Shown here one piece after another: positions 5,774 to 14,649 of a stretch of 43,521 nucleotides of DNA (position 1 is its first letter; every line of letters begins with the position of its first letter). A model generated the notes under the pieces. The model did not search any database and was not told the DNA's origin. It saw only the letters and a list, made by a program, of their open reading frames with translations. The DNA is from Nitrospira sp. Lineage in GTDB: Bacteria; Nitrospirota; Nitrospiria; Nitrospirales; Nitrospiraceae. The translations under genes were made by a program, and so were the position numbers. The stretch covers positions 1-43,521 of the forward strand of contig JAOUHJ010000024.1 of NCBI GenBank assembly GCA_029865225.1, written 5' to 3'.

Positions 5774-6822
5774 CAGGCCGTTCCCCATCGGCTGAGGATA
5801 GCAGCTGCGCGCAATCCCCCTTCCGAACTCGCCCAGATTAGGCTCAGCGGTCCCGGAGAGTAGCCCCGCGCCTCAGCTTCGATAACAAGGCCAGCATACA
5901 ATGGTCCCGCTGCTGCACCCACATCGCCCCAACAATCCGCCGGTGCTTCAAATGCAGCAGCGTTCTTGAATAGTCCGGACGCCTTCAGGACGGCAAAGCC
6001 ATATTCATTTCCGCGATACCTCTCGCCGTTCATGTCGCAGATGATGCGATCGATCGTTGCAGTATTGCGAACCGCCTCTGCAGCCGTACGTAAAGCGGCA
6101 GAGAGCCCCTCACCAAGGCAGATATCCTCGGTCTTAATCAAGTTTTTCTCAATCCCGGATCCTATTGACACTAGGGTAACGAGCGGTGCTAAACCCAGAC
6201 GGCGCGCCGTTTCCATCCGAGCGATCAGTACGAAGCCCGCTGCTTCACCAGGGCAGAAACCATAGATGTTTCCCTCGGAATGGAGCTGCTCGATATCATC
6301 CAGCCATTCCAACGTGTCGCGACAGATATAGCTATCGGTTCCCCCTGCAAGTACAAGTTCAGCGTCGCCCTCGACGATCATCCGACGACCTGCCTCCATC
6401 GCTAAGATGCCCCCGGCATGACCTTCCATCGAGTGCGATCGCTCTCCTACACGGATCTTGTCGCTCAATCTGTCACACAATGCGTCGGCTAGCCGCGCGC
6501 CGGTGTGGCGATCCTGGCCCGGCCGCTCTTCTCCTAGACTGATTACGGCCGCGACTTTCGGCACGGTGCTGAGTCCATCGAGAGGCGCAAGAGCTTCACA
6601 GGCCGCTGAAAGGGCAAGTTCGAATAACCGTTCGGGCCCAGTCAGTGCCGGGCCCAGGCTGGCATCTCGCGCCACTTTCATCGGCTCACCGAACCGATCA
6701 ATCATAAACGGATGGTCGGTAATAGATGCAATGCCCGCGCGTACAGCTGCAGCGCTGGACCGACGGTCGAAACCGACGGAGGTTCTGGCGCCGCAACCAA
6801 CGATGACCAGCTGAGTACTCAT
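5773..6822 (-). CDS. Thiolase-fold, ketosynthase-like protein lacking the catalytic triad (T6SS accessory)
   Basis: This 349-residue protein has the outline of a beta-ketoacyl synthase: LVIVGCGARTSVG at the N-terminus, EGHAGGILAMEAGRRMIVEG and DAELVLAGGTDSYI where the nucleophile elbow should be, GFCPGEAAGFVLIA, and GDVGAAAGPLYAGL near the end. In active enzymes these blocks carry Cys, His and His. Here the Cys position aligns with Gly134, the last GH motif reads GD, and the middle His motif is replaced around DMNGERYRGNE. It is therefore probably not a condensing enzyme. Such proteins recur between DUF2169 and DUF4150 genes in T6SS loci. A structural, chaperone or ligand-binding role in loading the tip is inferred. 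It starts directly after the DUF2169 stop. Confidence 0.75.
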   Translation of the reverse strand: MSTQLVIVGCGARTSVGFDRRSSAAAVRAGIASITDHPFMIDRFGEPMKVARDASLGPALTGPERLFELALSAACEALAPLDGLSTVPKVAAVISLGEERPGQDRHTGARLADALCDRLSDKIRVGERSHSMEGHAGGILAMEAGRRMIVEGDAELVLAGGTDSYICRDTLEWLDDIEQLHSEGNIYGFCPGEAAGFVLIARMETARRLGLAPLVTLVSIGSGIEKNLIKTEDICLGEGLSAALRTAAEAVRNTATIDRIICDMNGERYRGNEYGFAVLKASGLFKNAAAFEAPADCWGDVGAAAGPLYAGLVIEAEARGYSPGPLSLIWASSEGGLRAAAILSRWGTA

Positions 6823-7878
6823 CTAATCTGCACTCCAAACACCGGTCCGAGAAATAGAGGGCGGAGTGCCAATCCGCTTGCGGATCAGCACGGTGGTTCC
6901 AATGAGCTTCTCTTCTCGCCCCAGTGGTACCTCCAGCGCCGACACGTAAATGATTTCGAATCGTCGCCGGTCCGGCATCAACCAGAGTGTGTGGATTGAC
7001 GGCTTCTGCTGGATATCGCCGTAACGCCTGAACGTTGTGATGAAATTGAAGCTGATCCGGGGCAGGGTGAAGCTCAGAGTCCCGTCAGCTGTCATGCCCC
7101 TAAGCGACACCTCTTCGTAACCAATCAGAGGCGTGTGCGTCTGTTGGTCCGCCGGGGCACACCGGAAATATCGTCGGTCGAAATCCTCCGGAACAAGGGG
7201 ATCCCGTGTCTGTTGCCACTGCTCATCATAGGTCCCGCCATATTGCACCCGCGGCTGCCAATGCTGGGCCACAGGGCCAAAGGCCGCAGGCCGGCCAGAC
7301 TTGGCCCCTCGATACGGCACACTCGGATACTCCCAGTTAGGTGCGATCGTTCCATCAAGGTGCGACCGATCGATGGCGAAGCCCTTTCCAGCGGGATTTG
7401 ATGGCACCCACTCTTCTTTATCTCCATCGCGATCCCACCCCCCATACGTATGCTCCCATGTCATCGGCATTTCGAGAAATGGCTTAGGTCTCGTCATCGA
7501 GAGGCCGAACAAACCCTTGGAGATGCGCCGCTCCCCTACGACATTGACCGTCTTATCGACAGTATGAACCTTCAAACTCACGCTGCATCTCCTCGTTGGG
7601 CGACCTTCAGGCGCATACGCACACCCCTCGACCAAGATGTCAGTCCCAGACTTCTCCAAAACAAAATCACTGTCGCGGAGAAGGCCTGTCTTTAAGGGGT
7701 CTCCTACAAAGACAGGGGCTCGCTGTACTTCAGTCTGTATCAACGCTGGAGACTGGCGCCCTTCATGATCAATCTCGAAGGAGGCCCTGACTGCGACTAA
7801 CCAGAACTCTGCTCCACGTTCGTCACGCGTCCATGACGTTTCAGCAGGGAAAGGTGTCGTGTTCCTCAACATCCACAC
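6823..7878 (-). CDS. DUF2169-family T6SS adaptor for the PAAR-like tip
   Basis: The start is GTG 7878, with AGGGGA 8 nt upstream; the ATG at 7872 is second choice. The product is 351 residues. It opens NTTPFPAETSWTRDERGAEF, then WLVAVRASFEID, APVFVGDPLKTGLLRDSDFV, an EMPMTWEHTYGGWD box and a NPAGKGF motif, all typical of DUF2169. Proteins of this family are cytoplasmic adaptors that help mount DUF4150 effectors on VgrG. It heads a four-gene set (DUF2169, ketosynthase-like, DUF4150, unknown) with 0-4 nt junctions. A 127-bp gap separates it from the DUF6484 gene, so it may have its own promoter. Confidence 0.8.
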   Translation of the reverse strand: MWMLRNTTPFPAETSWTRDERGAEFWLVAVRASFEIDHEGRQSPALIQTEVQRAPVFVGDPLKTGLLRDSDFVLEKSGTDILVEGCAYAPEGRPTRRCSVSLKVHTVDKTVNVVGERRISKGLFGLSMTRPKPFLEMPMTWEHTYGGWDRDGDKEEWVPSNPAGKGFAIDRSHLDGTIAPNWEYPSVPYRGAKSGRPAAFGPVAQHWQPRVQYGGTYDEQWQQTRDPLVPEDFDRRYFRCAPADQQTHTPLIGYEEVSLRGMTADGTLSFTLPRISFNFITTFRRYGDIQQKPSIHTLWLMPDRRRFEIIYVSALEVPLGREEKLIGTTVLIRKRIGTPPSISRTGVWSAD

Positions 7879-7884
7879 AATCTA

Positions 7885-7900
7885 ATTCCCCTAGGGAAAT
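7885..7900. promoter_or_regulatory. Near-perfect palindrome over the DUF2169 ribosome binding site
   Basis: ATTCCCCTAGGGAAAT pairs in 7 of 8 positions around its centre. On the minus strand it contains the AGGGGA ribosome binding site of the GTG start at 7878. It could be an operator, or an RNA hairpin masking translation. There is no T run, so it is not a terminator. Confidence 0.35.
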
Positions 7901-8005
7901 GGCCAAATTCTTTCTGTTACCAAGACACTAATAGTAAATAGATGTCACTAGAGCAGCACCTTCAACGCTATCAGTGATCTGACCACATGATCTCAAAAAA
8001 ACACT

Positions 8006-8557
8006 TCAGTTGATTTGAACTGATCCTCCCTTAACATGATTCACTCCTGACGATCGGCTGACCACATAGGTGCCTTTGATCAAGATCTTACCGGCCCGGG
8101 TCAGAGTAATACTCGCGTCGCCACAGCGAAGGACGATCTCCCGTTCAGCGGAAATGACATGCCGTTGGTCATCCACCTGAACCGATAGAGGATGGCTTTG
8201 TCTCTCAACACTACCTGCATTCGGCTGCTCGTCCTGCAACACACCGATGATGATCGGACGCTGAACGTCGTTCTGTTCGCAGAGCACAACGACACCAGCC
8301 CCTATTTCCACTCCTTCAAGTGACATCGTCGTTCGCGCCGGTATGACACCCTCATAGTTACTGGACAAACCCGATAAAATCGGCCGGTTCATTGAATCGA
8401 AACCTTCAAAGCGGGCGGTAAGAGCCCCCACCCCTTCTCGTTGCTCCGGCTGCAGTACCACCGGACTCGCTGTCAGCACATCCAGAACACTCGCCTCGCG
8501 ATCCTCCACCAACACTTCAAACTGATTCTTTACGGTTTCCATGGCCCCTCGCCTCAT
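8006..8557 (-). CDS. DUF6484 protein, VgrG accessory with a VgrG-like beta tail
   Basis: The frame from ATG 8557 (ATGA overlap with vgrG; an internal ATG at 8542 is also usable) encodes 183 residues. Residues 40-110 match the DUF6484 pattern: GALTARFEGFDSMNRPILSG, PARTTMSLEGVEIGAGVVVL, and EQNDVQRPIIIGVLQD. This resembles the OB-fold/spike region of VgrG. The last 40 residues (ASITLTRAGKILIKGTYVVS, then SGV...GGSVQIN) repeat the strand pattern found at the VgrG C-terminus (ASIIMKKDGTVQIKG, then KVGIN). It is probably a companion that extends or modifies the spike tip. It is cytoplasmic until loaded. The exact function is not established. Confidence 0.75.
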   Translation of the reverse strand: MRRGAMETVKNQFEVLVEDREASVLDVLTASPVVLQPEQREGVGALTARFEGFDSMNRPILSGLSSNYEGVIPARTTMSLEGVEIGAGVVVLCEQNDVQRPIIIGVLQDEQPNAGSVERQSHPLSVQVDDQRHVISAEREIVLRCGDASITLTRAGKILIKGTYVVSRSSGVNHVKGGSVQIN

Positions 8558-10812
8558 GGATTGATTCCCACCTTGCTACCCTTAATGACGATGTCACTCG
8601 ATGCCTTGATATTGATCTTCCCGCTCCCATCCAGTGAAATATCCTTGCCCTTAATCTGGACAGTTCCGTCTTTCTTCATGATGATACTGGCGCTACCGGT
8701 CTTTATGGTGATCTCATCACCTGCATCGATGAGCATCTTTTTTCCTGCCTTGATCATCACATCTTTCCCGGCATTCTCACTGATATTGTCCCCAGCATCG
8801 GCGGCAATGTTCTTGCCGGCATTCATGGAGATGTTCTTTCCGGCACTTTCCGAAATGTCACCACCCGCATCGACAGACTTATTCACCCCAATGTTTTCAC
8901 TGCTACTCAGTCCAACATTCACGGACTTGGCCGCTCCGATCTCCTCCGCCTTCGCCGCACCGATCGTTTCGTTCATTGCCGCGCCGACACTCACCTGATA
9001 GACCGCGCCGATCGTCAAAGCTCGTGCGAGCGCAATGGTGTGAGCCGAAGCAGTACTCACTGTGATCGTTTCGTTTCCGCTGATGCTTTCTGTATGGTTG
9101 CCGCCGACTGTGAGCGTCTTGTTTGCATCGATGGTCTCGGTATGGTTCGCCCCGACATGGATGGTTTTGTTCGCCCCGACATCTTCGCTTTGATCAACTC
9201 CAACTTTCTTTGTCCGATTGTTCCCGACCGTCAATGACTCGTCATGGCCAATCGATTGGCTCTTATCGTTCTCGATGACGATGTTCCAGTCCTTCTGCCC
9301 GTGCAGATAGATCTCCTCCGAGCCTGCTTTATCCTCGAACCGCCATTCATTCGACCCCCCACCCCCTTTGGAACTATTCGACTTCACCCCACTCTGCGTC
9401 TGATTGGCAGGCAAGGCATACGGCGGCATCTGCTCGGCGTTGTAGAACCGGCCTGTGATGATCGGCCGATCGGGATCGCCTTCCAGAAACTCCACGATCA
9501 CTTCCTGGCCGATGCGCGGGATGAACACACCGCCCCATTGTTTACCGGCCCAGTTTTGGGAGGCTCGCATCCAACAAGAACTGTTTTCGTCGTTCTTCCC
9601 TTCCCGGTCCCAATGAAACTGCGCCTTCACCCGCCCATATTTGTCCGAATAGATCTCCTCCCCGCTTGGTCCTACGATCACCGCGGTCTGTGGACCCTGG
9701 ATGATCGGCTTCGGTGTGATCTGCGGCGGACGGAACGGTACCTTGTGCGGGATACAAACGAAGGCATTGGTATAGGCGGACGACCCATCGGAAGTTTTAC
9801 CGGTCGTGTAGGTATCGCCCACGGTCGCGCTGTGGGAGATGGCCGTGAGCACATAGGTTTGATTGAGATCGGCGCGGCTGTAATCTTCGAAGTCGAACCG
9901 ATAGCCCGTGGCAAAGGCCCGACAGGAGCTCGTGCCGGTGACGGACAAGTGCTTCACTTCCTGCTCTTCCATGCGGAGCTTCACCAGTGTCTTGCCTTGC
10001 GCCTTCTTCTCGTATTCGCCCGGATAGTCGTAGACCTCGTACTTCGTATTGCCGCCCACCGTAATCGTCGTATCGATTTCAGAGAGTAAGCTCGTACTCG
10101 GCGTTTCGAAATTGTAGTCAGTGAGCGCGTACTTGCCGGGCCGGAAAATCTTTTCGACTTCCAAGGTCGTGACGACGTCTTCCGTGAGGCTCTTACTCCC
10201 CTGCGGATTCCACTTGGCTTTGGGCTGTTCGGGACAGGGTTGGTGCGCATCGGGATTGTCCGTCAGCACCAGCGTGTGTTTCTCTTTCTCGTGTTCGAAG
10301 AAGTAGAAGATGCCGTATTGTTCCATCAGACGGGCCACGAAGTTGTAGTCGGTCTCACGGTACTGGACGCAGTAGTCACGCGGTTCATAGGTGCCTTGTA
10401 GCTTGGCCTTCACGTCGGTGAAGCCGTACTCCTTGAAGATCTGCTGCACGATGTCGGGGATGGTCTTGTTCTGAAAGATCCGGCAGTCGGTCGTCTTCGT
10501 CAAGAACCAGAGCCAGGGCACCATGGTCGCCCGGTAGTTCGCCATGCCTGTCTGGGCGCCGGACTGCACGAACCGGCTGATGAAGCCGTTGAAATAGCGT
10601 TCCTTGTCCTCACTGAGCGTCACCCGCAGCGTGACCCGCTTGCCGATGATGTCTTCGAACTTGATTTCGGGATCTTTCGACAGCAAATCGAGATCGAAGG
10701 CCGAGAGTTGGGACATACTCTCCCGTCCGCTGAACCCCCGGAGTAACAGGACGTCTTTCCCCAGCGGGGTCGTGATCCCGATCAATCGCGTGTCTTGTGT
10801 ATAGGCTGGCAT
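8554..10812 (-). CDS. vgrG: VgrG/TssI spike protein with long C-terminal repeat needle
   Basis: The 752-residue product is a full VgrG. The gp27-like base includes VTLRVTLSEDKERYFNGFIS, QNKTIPDIVQQIFKEYGF and RETDYNFVARLMEQYGIFYF. The gp5 OB-fold includes DKYGRVKAQFHWDREG, SCWMR.SQ.WAG..WG, PRIGQEVIVEFLEGDPDRPI and GRFYNA. A Gly/Ser linker (KGGGGSNEW) leads into a beta-helix of about 200 residues built from 7-8-residue units such as VGANKTIHVGANHTETI and ESAGKNISMNAGKN. It ends GSKVGINP. VgrG trimerises, tops the Hcp tube and carries the PAAR-like tip. No extra enzymatic domain is attached, so effectors must ride on the tip. It follows clpV by 34 nt and overlaps the DUF6484 gene. Confidence 0.95.
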   Translation of the reverse strand: MPAYTQDTRLIGITTPLGKDVLLLRGFSGRESMSQLSAFDLDLLSKDPEIKFEDIIGKRVTLRVTLSEDKERYFNGFISRFVQSGAQTGMANYRATMVPWLWFLTKTTDCRIFQNKTIPDIVQQIFKEYGFTDVKAKLQGTYEPRDYCVQYRETDYNFVARLMEQYGIFYFFEHEKEKHTLVLTDNPDAHQPCPEQPKAKWNPQGSKSLTEDVVTTLEVEKIFRPGKYALTDYNFETPSTSLLSEIDTTITVGGNTKYEVYDYPGEYEKKAQGKTLVKLRMEEQEVKHLSVTGTSSCRAFATGYRFDFEDYSRADLNQTYVLTAISHSATVGDTYTTGKTSDGSSAYTNAFVCIPHKVPFRPPQITPKPIIQGPQTAVIVGPSGEEIYSDKYGRVKAQFHWDREGKNDENSSCWMRASQNWAGKQWGGVFIPRIGQEVIVEFLEGDPDRPIITGRFYNAEQMPPYALPANQTQSGVKSNSSKGGGGSNEWRFEDKAGSEEIYLHGQKDWNIVIENDKSQSIGHDESLTVGNNRTKKVGVDQSEDVGANKTIHVGANHTETIDANKTLTVGGNHTESISGNETITVSTASAHTIALARALTIGAVYQVSVGAAMNETIGAAKAEEIGAAKSVNVGLSSSENIGVNKSVDAGGDISESAGKNISMNAGKNIAADAGDNISENAGKDVMIKAGKKMLIDAGDEITIKTGSASIIMKKDGTVQIKGKDISLDGSGKINIKASSDIVIKGSKVGINP

Positions 10813-10846
10813 CGCGTCTTACCCTCAGTGACCGACCGGTTCTGGT

Positions 10847-13561
10847 TTATCCCACGTCATAGGCGAAGCTCCCTTGCGGCGTGACAGCAATATGCACCTT
10901 GGACACCGGCTGTCCGGTCGCCATGCGAGCGAGAAACTCTTTCGACAGCTCCGGCAGCAACGTGCGCGTGAGAATGTGATCGACGTTGCGTGCGCCGCTA
11001 TCCACTTCGGTGCAGCGCTTGGCGATGGTGTCGATCAGCGCCTCGTCGTACGAAAGGGCTGCTCGGTGATTCTCTCGGATGCGGTTCCGAATGCGACCTA
11101 TCTGGAGCTCGATGATCCGACGCATGATCTCTGGCGCAATCGGATAATAGGGCACCACGATGGTTCGGCCGAGAAACGCTGGCTTGAAGAACTTCAGTAA
11201 ATCGCCGCGAATGGCGTCAGCGAGTCCTTCGGGATCCGGTTTGGTGTCCGGATCGGCGCAGAGTTTCATGAAGGTGTCGGTACCGGCGTTCGATGTCATG
11301 ATGATGACGGTGTTCTTGAAGTCGATGTCTCGCCCTTCCCCATCCTTCATGCTCCCCTTGTCGAAGACCTGATAGAAAATGTCCTGCACCCCGATATGGG
11401 CCTTCTCCATCTCGTCCAGCAGCACGACACTGTAGGGCTTGCGACGCACCGCTTCGGTCAGGACTCCGCCTTCCCCGTAGCCGACATAACCGGGCGGTGA
11501 GCCCATAAGGAGCGAGACTTTATGTTCTTCCTTGTATTCGGACATGTTAATGGTGGTGAGGTTGTGGTCGCTGCCGAAGAGCAGCTCTGCCAAGGCCAAG
11601 GCCGTTTCCGTTTTCCCCACGCCGCTCGGCCCGACGAACATGAAGACCCCGATGGGCTTGCGCGGGTCTTCGAGCTTGGCGCGTGCCGTGCGCAATCGTT
11701 GACTCAGCGCGTCCAGCGCATGGTTTTGACCGATGACTCGTTTTTCAAGATGATCTTTCAGGTTCAGGACCGTATTGATTTCATCCTTCACCATGCGGCC
11801 GATCGGAATCCCGGTCCAGGCTGAAATGACCTGGGCGATGGCCTGCCCATCCACACAGGGTTGGAGCAAGGGATTCTCTCCCTGTAAGGTGGACAGCTCT
11901 GTATTCAGGCGAGCCAGGTTTGTTTGCAGCTTCGTGACCTCGTCTGGCGAGAGCCGTTGCGGCGGTGCAGCGGTTCCGTTCGAAGTTTTTTCCGCCTTCC
12001 CGTTTGCTTTCGCCTCCGTTTTGGGCGGCTGAACCTGCCCTTCGAGTTGAGAACGAATGGAGGCTATCTGTGTCACCAACTGCTTTTCTTGCTCCCATTG
12101 CTTCTGCAGGGCTGCGAGCTCGTTCTCTTCCGTGGTCTTTTCCTGCGCCAGCTCGTTCAATCGTTCCTGATGTTGCCCCCCCGTCACGGTCTCTCGTTCG
12201 AGAATGCCGATCTCTGTGTAGATCAGCGAAATGCGACGCCGCGCATCCTCGATGGCCGGGGGATCTGCTACCAGACCCAGCGCCACGCGAGCACAGGCCG
12301 TATCCAGCACACTGACCGCCTTGTCAGGCAATTGCCGACCGGAAATATAGCGATGGGAGAGCTTCACGGCGGCCTCCACCGCTTCATCGAGGACACGGAC
12401 TTTATGGTGCTCCTCCATCGTGGCCGCCAGTCCCCGCATCATATTGATGGCGGTCGCTTCCGTTGGCTCTTCGACCTTTACCACTTGGAAACGTCTGGTC
12501 AGCGCGGGATCCTTCTCGAAGTACTTCTTGTATTCGGCCCAGGTCGTTGCGGCAATCGTGCGCAGCTCGCCCCTGGCCAGCGCCGGTTTCAACAGATTTG
12601 CCGCGTCGCCCTGTCCGGCCTGCCCACCGGCCCCAATCAGGGTGTGGGCTTCGTCGATAAAGGTAATGATGGGGGTCGGCGAGGCCTTGACCTCGTTGAT
12701 CACCGACTTCAGCCGATTTTCAAACTCGCCCTTGACGCCCGCCCCGGCTTGGAGCAAGGCCAGATCGAGCACACGAATCGTGACATGCTTCAACGGCGGC
12801 GGCACATCTCCCGCGACGATCCTCAGCGCCAAGCCTTCGACGACTGCGGTTTTGCCGACGCCGGCTTCTCCGGTCAGGATCGGATTGTTCTGCCGGCGGC
12901 GTGTGAGGATGTCGATGACTTGGCGAATCTCCGCGTCTCGGCCCAGCACCGGATCGACCTTACCTTCTTTGGCCTTGGCCGTGAGATCGATCGTGAATTG
13001 ATCGAGTGCGGGTGTCTTCGACCCATGCGGCGCAGCACCCTCCTGTGTCGGCATCTCGCCGGCGCCGGTGGAAAATTGTTCGAGTCCCTCGATCGACTCT
13101 GCCACGACATCGCGGAATTTGGCGTGGAAGTCTTCCAGCGAGATTTTCTGAATCTCTTCGGACACATCGCGCATCATGCGCGCGAAATCCGGTTCATTCA
13201 GGAGGGCCAGCAACAGATGACCGGAACGCACGCGATTGGCATCGTATTCAACAGAGGCCAAGGACCAGGCCTCATTGATCAGGCGTGGGAGCCGGGGCGA
13301 CAAGGTCGGGGTGCGGGCATTGCCGGTCTTCAACCCATCGAGCACCCTGGTCAGGTCGCGAGACACCCGCGAATGGTCGATCCCATAATACCGAAAGATT
13401 CGATGGAGATCCGTATCCGGCATCTCCATCAATTTCGTCAAGAAATGTTCGATGTCGACGTCATAATGGGTTCGGCTCAGACAGAGCCCAGCCGCCCCCT
13501 CCAGCGCCCGACGGCTTGTGTCATCCAACTTCCCGATGAGCCCTTTGAGATTGATGTTCAT
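10847..13561 (-). CDS. clpV: ClpV/TssH, AAA+ unfoldase of the T6SS sheath
   Basis: I place the start at ATG 13561, with AAGGA 8 nt upstream, giving 904 residues. The longer frame upstream only shadows tssG. The N-domain begins MNINLKGLIGKLDDTSRRAL, the usual ClpV region that recognises contracted TssC. The first AAA module has Walker A GEAGVGKT (231-238) and Walker B FIDEAHTLIGAGG. The second has GPSGVGKT near residue 645, then LLDEMEKAH. Between them lies the coiled middle domain with an unusual Lys/Pro/Ala-rich linker (PPKTEAKANGKAEKTSNGTA). ClpV disassembles the contracted TssBC sheath for recycling. It is followed after 34 nt by vgrG. Confidence 0.96.
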   Translation of the reverse strand: MNINLKGLIGKLDDTSRRALEGAAGLCLSRTHYDVDIEHFLTKLMEMPDTDLHRIFRYYGIDHSRVSRDLTRVLDGLKTGNARTPTLSPRLPRLINEAWSLASVEYDANRVRSGHLLLALLNEPDFARMMRDVSEEIQKISLEDFHAKFRDVVAESIEGLEQFSTGAGEMPTQEGAAPHGSKTPALDQFTIDLTAKAKEGKVDPVLGRDAEIRQVIDILTRRRQNNPILTGEAGVGKTAVVEGLALRIVAGDVPPPLKHVTIRVLDLALLQAGAGVKGEFENRLKSVINEVKASPTPIITFIDEAHTLIGAGGQAGQGDAANLLKPALARGELRTIAATTWAEYKKYFEKDPALTRRFQVVKVEEPTEATAINMMRGLAATMEEHHKVRVLDEAVEAAVKLSHRYISGRQLPDKAVSVLDTACARVALGLVADPPAIEDARRRISLIYTEIGILERETVTGGQHQERLNELAQEKTTEENELAALQKQWEQEKQLVTQIASIRSQLEGQVQPPKTEAKANGKAEKTSNGTAAPPQRLSPDEVTKLQTNLARLNTELSTLQGENPLLQPCVDGQAIAQVISAWTGIPIGRMVKDEINTVLNLKDHLEKRVIGQNHALDALSQRLRTARAKLEDPRKPIGVFMFVGPSGVGKTETALALAELLFGSDHNLTTINMSEYKEEHKVSLLMGSPPGYVGYGEGGVLTEAVRRKPYSVVLLDEMEKAHIGVQDIFYQVFDKGSMKDGEGRDIDFKNTVIIMTSNAGTDTFMKLCADPDTKPDPEGLADAIRGDLLKFFKPAFLGRTIVVPYYPIAPEIMRRIIELQIGRIRNRIRENHRAALSYDEALIDTIAKRCTEVDSGARNVDHILTRTLLPELSKEFLARMATGQPVSKVHIAVTPQGSFAYDVG

Positions 13562-13581
13562 CACACAGTCCTTTCTGCAGA

Positions 13582-14649
13582 TTACGCCGTGCCGGATCGA
13601 CCAAACGTGGTTGCTCCCGAAAACACGACATCTTCTGCATCCTGCACTGCCGGCTTGGTCTGCAGCCAGGTCGTCCATCCAAGCTGGGGTCGATAGGTCC
13701 CTCCCGTCGTCGTCAATCGGCAGGCGGGAACCTCCTCGGCCTTCAGGACAAGATTGAGGTCGAAGTCCGATTCGGGACCGGCAAACCATTTCGTCCATTG
13801 CACCAACACCGGATAGGCCGTTCCGGACGGCAGCAACCCTCGATAGGTCTCGTAGTCGAGCGGACCCAACCGGACCCGAAAGCGCGCCTGTTGATCCCAG
13901 ACTTTCGTCCCAAGCAGGCTCGTGGACCCCAGTCGACTCTGTCCACCCATGGAACTCAAGCGACTCCAATCTTGCTCGGCCACCTCGTACCAGGCCCCTA
14001 TGAACTGCTCCACCTGGACTGGGACCTCAAAATAGTCGGCCAGGCATTGCCGCAGCGCATCCGCCGAGTGGCGGTGCGAGACCAACAGTCCCGTGTACTG
14101 GAGCAATCCCCGTTCAGGAATGAGGAGTCGGTCCCGGAGTCCATGCGTCCCCATACCCATCAAGGAAAAGAGGTCCTCCGCAAAGGGATCCTGTGTTCCA
14201 CGGAGACCGGCACGCTCACAGCCCACGACGATCCGATGCTTCTCCCATGCACGATAAAAGAGCGTAATCAGCCGGTGGTTCAGCAGATCCAAAAAATCGC
14301 GTAACGTATAATCTTTTTCACGAATGCGATCGAGAATCAGTTCCGTGTAATACCGAGGCAACACACCCTGGGGACCGGTCAAGCCCATGAAGGCCACGGT
14401 CATGTCCGACGGCCGTCCCGCGGTCTCGGCCTCTTGCACCTCGTAAATTTCACTGGGCGGGAAACTGAGTGACTGGTGAGCTCGGAACCGAACGGCCTCG
14501 TCTCCCAGCCGATCCGTGCGACCAACCGGCCGGCTCGCACACTGCCCCCGCTGGAGCAATCGCACCGCCTGGAAGAATCGGAACCGGTAGCCTTCCTGAA
14601 ACAACTGTTCTTTCAGAGAAGGATTTGTTCGCCTGCCCTCGGGGGCCAT
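13582..14649 (-). CDS. tssG: TssG baseplate protein
   Basis: This 355-residue protein shows the TssG (ImpH/VasB) signatures: EGYRFRFFQAVRLLQR, VRFRAHQSLSFPPSEI, VAFMGLTGPQGVLPRYYTEL, and DFLDLLNHRLITLFYRAWEK. The C-terminal half has the FRVRLGPLDYETYRGLLPSG block. TssG binds TssF, TssE and TssK to form the baseplate wedge. The ATG at 14649 lies inside the 3' end of tssF (37-nt overlap) and has no strong ribosome binding site, so translation is probably coupled. clpV starts 20 nt after its stop. Confidence 0.93.
   Translation of the reverse strand: MAPEGRRTNPSLKEQLFQEGYRFRFFQAVRLLQRGQCASRPVGRTDRLGDEAVRFRAHQSLSFPPSEIYEVQEAETAGRPSDMTVAFMGLTGPQGVLPRYYTELILDRIREKDYTLRDFLDLLNHRLITLFYRAWEKHRIVVGCERAGLRGTQDPFAEDLFSLMGMGTHGLRDRLLIPERGLLQYTGLLVSHRHSADALRQCLADYFEVPVQVEQFIGAWYEVAEQDWSRLSSMGGQSRLGSTSLLGTKVWDQQARFRVRLGPLDYETYRGLLPSGTAYPVLVQWTKWFAGPESDFDLNLVLKAEEVPACRLTTTGGTYRPQLGWTTWLQTKPAVQDAEDVVFSGATTFGRSGTA

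Noticed and set aside
11924-13696. 590-codon plus-strand open frame opposite clpV
   Set aside because: It is a complement-frame shadow of the strongly coding clpV; it has no domain, signal or sensible composition.
13562-13969. N-terminal extension of the clpV frame by 136 codons
   Set aside because: It lies over tssG in another frame, has no family match, and a good ribosome binding site and the normal ClpV start occur at 13561.
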